Assembly: GCA_027485165.1 (NCBI GenBank)
Contig: JAIXRN010000017.1
Location: forward strand, 62,001 to 126,000
Source: Rubrivivax sp.
GTDB taxonomy: Bacteria > Pseudomonadota > Gammaproteobacteria > Burkholderiales > Burkholderiaceae_C
Length of the DNA stretch: 64,000 nucleotides
Direction: 5' to 3'
Numbering within the stretch: the first letter of the stretch is position 1; every line of letters begins with the position of its first letter. The notes beneath the pieces were generated by a model. It ran no database searches. It was given only the letters and a program-made list of their open reading frames with translations, and was not told where the DNA came from. The position numbers and the translations under genes are program-made. Positions 56,358-64,000 of the stretch are shown here, one piece after another.

Positions 56358-56963
56358 TCAGTGCTTGTCGCCGTGGGCGGGGGCCATCAGGCGGTCAGCC
56401 AGCGCAATCGCCAGGGCGGAAAACAGAAAGGCGACGTGGATCAGCGTTTGCCACAGCAGCACCTTGTCGGTGTAGTTCTGCGCGTTGATGAAGGTCTTCA
56501 ACAAGTGGATGCTGCTGATGCCGATGATGGCCGTGGCCAGCTTGACCTTCAGCACGCTGGCGTTCACGTGGTTCAGCCATTCGGGCTGGTCGGGGTGGCC
56601 TTCCAGGTTCATGCGCGACACGAAGGTTTCGTAGCCACCGACGATGACCATGATCAGCAGGTTGCTGATCATCACCACATCGATCAACGCCAGCACGACG
56701 AGCATGATCACCGTCTCGTTGAGCTGCGGAACCCAGCCTGGGTCGGCCTTGTAGCCGATGCTGCTGACCAGTTTCGTCAGTGCGGCTTCATTGCCGAATA
56801 CCGCCTCGATCAGGTGAATCAGCTCGACCCAGAAATGGAAGACGTAGACGCACTGCGCCACGATCAGGCCCAGGTACAAGGGCAGCTGCAGCCAGCGGCT
56901 GGCAAAGATGAAGCCAGGCAGCAGACCCATACGGGCGGATTCGGTCTTCGGTGGTGTGGGCAT
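56358..56963 (-). CDS. YqhA/UPF0114 (TIGR00645) membrane protein
   Basis: A 201-residue inner-membrane protein with four helices: FASRWLQLPLYLGLIVAQCVYVFHFWVEL, MLVVLALIDVVMISNLLIMVIVGGYETFVSR, LKVKLATAIIGISSIHLLKTFIN, LIHVAFLFSALAIALADRLM. The TIGR00645 family has no known function. It converges on the dehydrogenase gene and diverges from acs. Confidence 0.92.
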   Translation of the reverse strand: MPTPPKTESARMGLLPGFIFASRWLQLPLYLGLIVAQCVYVFHFWVELIHLIEAVFGNEAALTKLVSSIGYKADPGWVPQLNETVIMLVVLALIDVVMISNLLIMVIVGGYETFVSRMNLEGHPDQPEWLNHVNASVLKVKLATAIIGISSIHLLKTFINAQNYTDKVLLWQTLIHVAFLFSALAIALADRLMAPAHGDKH

Positions 56964-57118
56964 GGCGGCTTGTCGTCCGGTGCATTCCGGGTTAACCCCA
57001 GGCCGGCGGGATTGTAGGCTTGGCCTTCATCAGAGTCTGTCGAGTAAGGCGTCCGTCAGAGCCTGCTCGTAGCTTCAGCATCAAGCATTTCCAGAATCTG
57101 ACAACAGGAGACCGTCTC

Positions 57119-59095
<1,977 letters not shown>

Positions 59096-59156
59096 AAAAT
59101 GTGTCGCAGCCGGCGCCTGATGGGTGCCGGCGGCTGCGCTGCCCGAACGGTGTGAC

Positions 59157-59723
59157 TCAGGGCGCCAGACCGGACGGCGGTTGCGCGGCTGGGCTCAGGC
59201 TGTCCGTGGCTGCCGTCTTGGCGGGCGGCTTGCGCCAGCGCCAGGCGGCAAAGCCCGCCATCGCAGCCAGGCTGCCGATCAGCACGGCCGGGCCGGCAGG
59301 TGCCGAAGCAGCTTCGGGGGTGACGACCACGCGACCCTGGTAACTGGCGTTCTCTGCGGGCCGGCCTGTGATCTGCACGGTGAAGGACCCTGCGTCCTTG
59401 CCTTCCAGGCCGGCGAAGCTGCGTTCGCCGACTGTGAAGGTGCCAGCGTTCTGGCCGTTTACGCTGGCGGCCAGACCTTCGATGCCTTCGCCCGACAGCG
59501 TGAACTTGTAGCTGTAGGTGCCAGGCGCCAGGTTGGTGAAGGTGATCAGGTCGTCGCCGGCCTGCAGCAGCGGCCCGTCCCCGGCGAACGAACCCGACCC
59601 GCTGGACAGGTCGATGACCCGCCCGCCCGCCCAGGCCACGGGCGCTGCCAGCAGACTGGCGGCCACCAGCAACGGGCAGAAAAACGGGCGAAATGTGCGA
59701 ATGTGGGAGCGGGGACCGCGCAT
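59157..59723 (-). CDS. Exported beta-rich protein with PEP-CTERM-like tail
   Basis: A 188-residue protein with a signal peptide (PLLVAASLLAAPVAWA), a beta-rich, Gly/Ser-rich middle (SGSFAGDGPLLQAGDDLITFTNLAPGTYSYKFTLSG) and a C-terminus made of TPEAASAPAGP, a hydrophobic helix (VLIGSLAAMAGFAAWRWRK) and a basic stretch. This resembles PEP-CTERM sorting signals and the FxDxF family, but the Pro-Glu-Pro is degenerate (TPEA), and a further 20-residue tail follows. The surface sorting role is therefore uncertain. Confidence 0.75.
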   Translation of the reverse strand: MRGPRSHIRTFRPFFCPLLVAASLLAAPVAWAGGRVIDLSSGSGSFAGDGPLLQAGDDLITFTNLAPGTYSYKFTLSGEGIEGLAASVNGQNAGTFTVGERSFAGLEGKDAGSFTVQITGRPAENASYQGRVVVTPEAASAPAGPAVLIGSLAAMAGFAAWRWRKPPAKTAATDSLSPAAQPPSGLAP

Positions 59724-59820
59724 GGGCTGATGTTGGGGGTGCACCACCGGCTTCGCAACCCCCAGGCTAGGCTACATTGAAACAGCGGGTGCCCGACGGG
59801 CGCCGGAAGGAGTATGGCGA

Positions 59821-60159
59821 ATGCCCCTGGTCATCATCGGTGTGTTGCTGGCTGCGGCCAAGGTGGCCGGCCTGGGCCCCGTGGCCGACTGGGCCTGGTG
59901 GTGGGTACTGATGCCCTTTGCCGGGGCAGCCGTCTGGTGGGCCGTGGCAGACGCCACGGGCATCACGCAGCGCCGCGCCATGCGCAAGATGGACGAGCGC
60001 AAGGCCCAGCGCCGCGAACGCGCGATGGCCGACCTGGGCCTGGACACACGGCGCCAGGACCAGGCCCGGAAGTCGCAGGCCACCAGCCAGCGCCGCGCTG
60101 ACACGGTCAGCAGCGCTGCTGGCTCAAGGTCCGGGGCGCCGAAGGAACCGCGGCTTTAG
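59821..60159 (+). CDS. Small Trp-rich membrane protein (TIGR04438-type)
   Basis: A 112-residue protein with two hydrophobic segments rich in tryptophan (ADWAWWWVLMPFAGAAVWWAVADATG) followed by a highly charged helix (RRAMRKMDERKAQRRERAMADLGLDTRRQ). This matches the small Trp-rich family common in Burkholderiales. Function unknown; the C-terminal tail is low complexity. Monocistronic, convergent with ilvD. Confidence 0.85.
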   Translation: MPLVIIGVLLAAAKVAGLGPVADWAWWWVLMPFAGAAVWWAVADATGITQRRAMRKMDERKAQRRERAMADLGLDTRRQDQARKSQATSQRRADTVSSAAGSRSGAPKEPRL

Positions 60160-60241
60160 AGGCTGGCGCGGGGCGCGGCAGCCGGGCGACCGGTTGGGTC
60201 GCCCGCTTGCCGGGATGCCCGACCATCCGGCTGCTGGCTGA

Positions 60242-61918
60242 TCAGTCAGCGTCCAGTACGGCGCCGCGGCTGGCGCTGGTGGCGTTGCGCGCGAACTTGG
60301 CCAGCACCCCGCGGGTGTAGCGTGGCGCAGGCTGCTGCCACAGCGCGCGGCGACGTGCGATCTCGGCGTCGTCCACGTTCAGCTGCAAAAGCCGCCGGTG
60401 CGCGTCGATGGTGATGGTGTCGCCTTCGTGGACCAGGCCGATCAGCCCGCCAGCATAGGCTTCCGGGGCCACATGCCCCACCACCATGCCCCAGGTGCCG
60501 CCGCTGAAGCGGCCGTCCGTGATCAGGCCCACGCTTTCGCCCAGGCCCTGGCCGATCAGTGCGCCAGTCGGGGCCAGCATCTCGGGCATGCCCGGGCCGC
60601 CCTTGGGGCCCAGGTAGCGCAGCACCATCACGTCACCGGCAACGATCTTGCCCGCCATGATGGCGGCCAGCGCGCTTTGCTCGTCGTCGAAGACGCGCGC
60701 CGGGCCCGTCATCACCGGGCTCTTCAAGCCCGTGATCTTGGCCACGCAGCCTTCCGGGCTGAGGTTGCCCTTCAGGATGGCCAGGTGGCCGTCGGCGTAC
60801 ATGGGGTTCGTGACGGGGCGGATCACGTCCTGGTCGCTGCGCAGCGCGGGCAGGGCGGCCAGGTTCTCGGCCACGGTCTTGCCCGTGATGGTGATGCAGT
60901 CGCCGTGCAGCAGGCCGGCGTCCAGCAGCACCTTCATCACCGCCGGGATGCCGCCGGCGCGGTGCAGGTCGATGGCCAGGTACTTGCCGCTGGGCTTCAG
61001 GTCGCACAGCACGGGCGTGCGCTGACGCACGCGTTCGAAGTCGTCGATGGTCCATTCGACTTCGGCCGCATGGGCGATGGCCAGGAAGTGCAGTACGGCG
61101 TTGGTGCTGCCGCCTGTAGCCATGATCACCGCCACCGCATTTTCGATCGCCTTCTTGGTGACGATGTCGCGCGGCTTCAGGTCGGCCTTCACAGCTTCCA
61201 CCAGCACGCGCGCGGCTTCCTGTGTGTGAGCGACGATGGGGTCTTCGACGTTGGCCATGGTGCTGGCAAACGGCAGACTCATGCCCAGGGCTTCAAAGGC
61301 GCTGGACATGGTGTTGGCGGTGTACATGCCGCCGCAGCTGCCGCTGCCCGGGATGGCGCGCTTTTCGATCTGACAGAAGTCTTCTTCGCTCATGCGCCCG
61401 GCGCTGAATTGGCCGACCGCTTCGAAGACACTGACGATGTTCAGGTCCTGCCCTTTGTAGCGGCCCGGCAGGATGGTGCCGCCATAGACATAAACGGCCG
61501 GCACGTTGGCGCGCAGCATGCCCATCATGCCGCCGGGCATGTTCTTGTCGCAGCCGCCGATGACGAGCACGCCGTCCAGCCACTGGCCGCCCACGCAGGT
61601 TTCCACGCAGTCGGCGATGACCTCGCGCGACACCAGGCTGTACTTCATGCCTTCGGTGCCCATGGCCATGCCGTCGCTGATGGTGGGCGTACCGAACACC
61701 TGCGGGTTGGCGCCGGCGGCCTTCAGGCCCTCCACGGCCGCGTCGGCCAGCTTCTGCAGCCCGCTGTTGCAGGGCGTGATGGTGCTGTGCCCGTTGGCCA
61801 CGCCAATCATCGGCTTGCCGAAGTCGCCGTCGGTGTAGCCCATGCCGTAGTACATGGAACGGTTGGGCGCGCGGGCCACGCCTTCGGTGATGTTCTTGGA
61901 ACGGCGGTTGAAGCTCAT
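60242..61918 (-). CDS. ilvD: Dihydroxy-acid dehydratase
   Basis: A 558-residue IlvD/Edd enzyme. Iron-sulfur ligands are Cys50 (TPCNSG), Cys123 ([14 protein letters not shown]) and Cys195 ([12 protein letters not shown]). It makes 2-oxo acids in isoleucine and valine synthesis. No leader peptide or attenuator is visible in the 92 bases before the gene, which separate it from divergent lgt. Confidence 0.95.
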   Translation of the reverse strand: MSFNRRSKNITEGVARAPNRSMYYGMGYTDGDFGKPMIGVANGHSTITPCNSGLQKLADAAVEGLKAAGANPQVFGTPTISDGMAMGTEGMKYSLVSREVIADCVETCVGGQWLDGVLVIGGCDKNMPGGMMGMLRANVPAVYVYGGTILPGRYKGQDLNIVSVFEAVGQFSAGRMSEEDFCQIEKRAIPGSGSCGGMYTANTMSSAFEALGMSLPFASTMANVEDPIVAHTQEAARVLVEAVKADLKPRDIVTKKAIENAVAVIMATGGSTNAVLHFLAIAHAAEVEWTIDDFERVRQRTPVLCDLKPSGKYLAIDLHRAGGIPAVMKVLLDAGLLHGDCITITGKTVAENLAALPALRSDQDVIRPVTNPMYADGHLAILKGNLSPEGCVAKITGLKSPVMTGPARVFDDEQSALAAIMAGKIVAGDVMVLRYLGPKGGPGMPEMLAPTGALIGQGLGESVGLITDGRFSGGTWGMVVGHVAPEAYAGGLIGLVHEGDTITIDAHRRLLQLNVDDAEIARRRALWQQPAPRYTRGVLAKFARNATSASRGAVLDAD

Positions 61919-62010
61919 GGGCAGGGGTCCTGGTTCGTGCAGGCCCGCAGTTTATCGGCCGGGCCCGCGGCGCCGTGGACAATGCCGGTTTGGCATCTGG
62001 AGCGCAATCG

Positions 62011-62829
62011 ATGCTGGTGCATCCCCAGTTCGACCCGGTGGCCCTGTCATTGGGCCCGGTCCACATCAACTGGTATGGGCTAACGTACCTGGCGGCCTTC
62101 GGCCTGTTCCTGTTCCTGGGGGCAAGGCGCGTGCGCCTGCCGCACTTTGCTGCGGCAGGCTGGCAGCGGCGCGACATCGAAGACATGCTGTTCTTCGGCG
62201 TGCTGGGCGTGGTGCTGGGCGGGCGTATCGGCTACGCGCTGTTCTATAAGCCGGGCGACTACCTGGCCAACCCGCTGGAGATCTTGATGGTCTGGCGCGG
62301 CGGCATGTCCTTTCATGGCGGGCTGCTGGGGGTAATGGTGGCCATGGCGCTGTACGCCCGCAGCCGCGGCCGAACCTTCCTGGAAGTGATGGACGTGGTG
62401 GCGCCCTGCGTGCCCACTGGGCTGGCCTCTGGGCGCATCGGCAATTTCATCAACGGCGAGCTCTGGGGGCGCGCCGCCGACCCCACGCTGCCCTGGGCCA
62501 TGGCCTTTCCGCAGAGCGGCAGCATGATCGCCCGCCACCCGTCGCCGCTGTACCAGTTCCTGCTGGAAGGCCTGCTGCTGTTCGTGCTGCTGTGGGTGTA
62601 CAGCCGCAAGCACCGGCCCACCGGCCAGGTGGCGTTTGCCTTCCTGTTTGGCTACGGCGTGTTTCGCTTCGTGGCCGAGTACTTCCGCGAACCCGACAGC
62701 TTCCTGGGCCTGCTGGCGCTGAACATGAGCATGGGCCAGTGGCTGTGCATCCCGATGATCGTCATCGGCGCCGGCGCCTGGTGGTGGTGCGGCCAGCGCG
62801 GGCGGATGGCACTAGCATCGCCGGCATGA
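62011..62829 (+). CDS. lgt: Prolipoprotein diacylglyceryl transferase
   Basis: A 272-residue integral membrane enzyme with the Lgt signature [21 protein letters not shown]-like [28 protein letters not shown] and FHGGLLGV (essential His). It transfers diacylglycerol to the lipobox cysteine of prolipoproteins such as the PufC, MltD and adaptor proteins in this window. ATG 62011 gives the normal length; the stop overlaps the next gene (ATGA). Confidence 0.95.
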   Translation: MLVHPQFDPVALSLGPVHINWYGLTYLAAFGLFLFLGARRVRLPHFAAAGWQRRDIEDMLFFGVLGVVLGGRIGYALFYKPGDYLANPLEILMVWRGGMSFHGGLLGVMVAMALYARSRGRTFLEVMDVVAPCVPTGLASGRIGNFINGELWGRAADPTLPWAMAFPQSGSMIARHPSPLYQFLLEGLLLFVLLWVYSRKHRPTGQVAFAFLFGYGVFRFVAEYFREPDSFLGLLALNMSMGQWLCIPMIVIGAGAWWWCGQRGRMALASPA

Positions 62830-63551
62830 GACAGATTTTCCTGGACACCGAAACCACGGGCCTGTACGCCGACCAGGGCGACAGGGTGATCGAGATCGGC
62901 TGCATCGAGATGGTCGACCGGCGCTACACCGAAGGCGCCGACGGCCAGGGCGGCCGCTTCCATCACTACGTCAATCCGCAGCGCAGCAGCCACCCCGACG
63001 CGCTGCGGGTACACGGCATCACCGACGAATTCCTGGCCGACAAGCCGCTTTTTGCTGACATCGCGGCCGACCTGCTGGCCTTCGTTCAGGGCGCCGAGCT
63101 CATCATCCACAACGCCGCCTTCGACCTGGGCTTCCTGGACGCTGAGCTCGCCCGCTTGGGCCTGCCCCCGCTGCGCCAGCATGTGGCCCGTGTCACCGAC
63201 AGCCTGCTGATGGCGCGCGAGATGTTCCCAGGCAAGAGCAATTCGCTCGACGCACTGTGCAAGCGCCTGGAAGTGGACAACTCCGGCCGCGACCTGCACG
63301 GCGCCCTGCTGGACGCCGGGCTGCTGGCCGAGGTCTACATCCGCCTGACGCGTGGGCAGGACGCGCTGGTGGTGGAAAGCCACGACGAGGCCGGCGTGCG
63401 GCTGGACCTGCCCAGCGTGGACCTGTCGCGCTTCCAGCTGCCGGTGCTGGCGCCCGCAGCGGAAGAACTGACGGCGCACGACCGCCTGTTGGCCGACCTG
63501 GACAAAGCCTGTGGCGGCAAGGCGGTATGGCGCCCGCAGGCCGTGGCATAA
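62826..63551 (+). CDS. dnaQ: DNA polymerase III epsilon subunit (DnaQ, 3'-5' exonuclease)
   Basis: A 241-residue DEDDh exonuclease: Exo[10 protein letters not shown] (Asp7, Glu9), Exo[16 protein letters not shown], Exo[20 protein letters not shown]. Length and the C-terminal tail for alpha-subunit binding agree with the proofreading epsilon subunit. It overlaps lgt by four bases, and tRNA-Val follows. Confidence 0.93.
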   Translation: MRQIFLDTETTGLYADQGDRVIEIGCIEMVDRRYTEGADGQGGRFHHYVNPQRSSHPDALRVHGITDEFLADKPLFADIAADLLAFVQGAELIIHNAAFDLGFLDAELARLGLPPLRQHVARVTDSLLMAREMFPGKSNSLDALCKRLEVDNSGRDLHGALLDAGLLAEVYIRLTRGQDALVVESHDEAGVRLDLPSVDLSRFQLPVLAPAAEELTAHDRLLADLDKACGGKAVWRPQAVA

Positions 63552-63617
63552 TTTAGGGCTTGCCGGAACACAGGCACGCAATTTCCAGCAGAAAGCTGGC
63601 AGCTGCGACAGGTTTCC

Positions 63618-63692
63618 GGGCGGTTAGCTCAGCGGTAGAGCACTGCCTTCACACGGCAGGGGTCGCAGGTTCAAACCCTGCACCGCCCACCA
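63618..63692 (+). tRNA. tRNA-Val (anticodon CAC)
   Basis: A 75-base cloverleaf: acceptor GGGCGGT pairs with ACCGCCC, D arm TAGCTCAGCGGTAGAGCA, anticodon stem CTGCC/GGCAG with loop TTCACAC (anticodon CAC, reading GUG), T arm GCAGGTTCAAACCCTGC, and an encoded CCA end. Confidence 0.96.
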
Positions 63693-63718
63693 AGGTTTCT
63701 TCATGAGACACACGAGAC

Positions 63719-63746
63719 ACGCCACCTTCGGGTGGCGTTTTCGTTT
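63719..63746 (+). terminator. Intrinsic terminator after tRNA-Val
   Basis: ACGCCACC pairs with GGTGGCGT around a TTCG tetraloop, followed by TTTTCGTTT. It lies 27 bases after the tRNA. Confidence 0.88.
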
Positions 63747-63862
63747 CCGGTGACGAAAGCTCGCCGTTGGACACGCGATGGACCTCCGCATCCAGACCGC
63801 CCATATGCTGGGCCTAGCCAGCGCCGCGCGTGTCAGATTCAGCCACTGCAGCCATGCGCCCG

Positions 63863-64000
63863 TCAGCGCACAACGATGACCTGCAGGGCCAGACGCAGGC
63901 CGGCTTCGTAGAGACTGTCCAGTGCCAATGTGGCGCCGCGTGCAGTCGCTGGCGATGAATCCGTCGATGTCGACAGCGTGCCTTTATCCCCTGCAGTGCC
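63863..64000 (-). CDS. Possible 3' end of a gene entering from beyond the window
   Basis: On the minus strand a frame is open for 45 codons from the window edge to a TGA at 63863, with a coding-like end (ALDSLYEAGLRLALQVIVVR). No family can be named from so short a piece, and other frames are partly open too. Between this and the terminator (63747-63862) I see no feature. Confidence 0.3.
   Translation of the reverse strand, partial: GTAGDKGTLSTSTDSSPATARGATLALDSLYEAGLRLALQVIVVR

Noticed and set aside
63618..63692. tRNA-Val as an integration (attachment) site
   Set aside because: No integrase, no repeat of the tRNA 3' end and no foreign-looking DNA follow within the window.

Overview
The window is about 64 kb of very GC-rich DNA, densely coded on both strands, with many 1 to 4 base stop/start overlaps (ATGA, TGATG). 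Gene content (rlmB, gloB next to a methyltransferase and rnhA, a Trp-rich TIGR04438-type protein, a PEP-CTERM-like protein, HiPIP, a Mrp antiporter with fused A and B subunits) fits a betaproteobacterium of the order Burkholderiales, probably the Rubrivivax/Leptothrix/Roseateles side. That placement is inferred from gene content, not from a marker gene. No phage, insertion sequence, CRISPR array or rRNA was seen.

Layout. 0-7 kb (minus): a heavy-metal RND efflux operon (czcI-like, czcC-, czcB- and czcA-like genes plus two His/Asp-rich accessory proteins). 7.1-9.7 kb (plus): an organoarsenical export operon, GAPDH-arsJ-arsR, behind an ArsR-type palindrome. 9.9-13 kb: OmpA-like porin, DUF4864 and DUF72 proteins. 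12.8-19.6 kb: a TetR repressor divergent from an AcrAB-type drug efflux pump and its outer-membrane factor, with an AcrR-type operator between them. 19.6-25.9 kb: WYL regulator, secreted M43 metalloprotease, SET-domain methyltransferase, a LexA-box-controlled micro-ORF, and an envelope repair operon (thioesterase, HtrA protease, MsrB, MsrA). 25.9-27.9 kb: a DUF2384/RES toxin-antitoxin pair coupled to a DUF1624 membrane protein. 27.9-38.6 kb: housekeeping genes (rlmB, hydrolase, MFS, two-gene dehydrogenase operon, lytic transglycosylase, gloB, methyltransferase, rnhA, moaA, LysR).

38.6-43 kb is the most unusual part: a Tat-exported metallophosphoesterase, a monoheme c-type cytochrome, a secreted DUF1566 protein, a HiPIP, and a complete tetraheme photosynthetic-reaction-centre cytochrome subunit (PufC) with no pufL or pufM beside it. 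The PufC gene has its own promoter-like sequence overlapped by TGT-N12-ACA, the known form of PpsR/CrtJ sites. This looks like a self-contained periplasmic electron-transfer module, either serving a photosystem encoded elsewhere or working without one.

43-64 kb: NlpC/P60 peptidase, acrylyl-CoA reductase and propionyl-CoA synthetase, YciO, class I fumarase, the six-gene Mrp cation/proton antiporter with a D-2-hydroxyacid dehydrogenase directly behind it, a YqhA protein, acetyl-CoA synthetase, a PEP-CTERM-like protein, ilvD, lgt overlapping a DnaQ-type exonuclease, and tRNA-Val(CAC) with a clear terminator.
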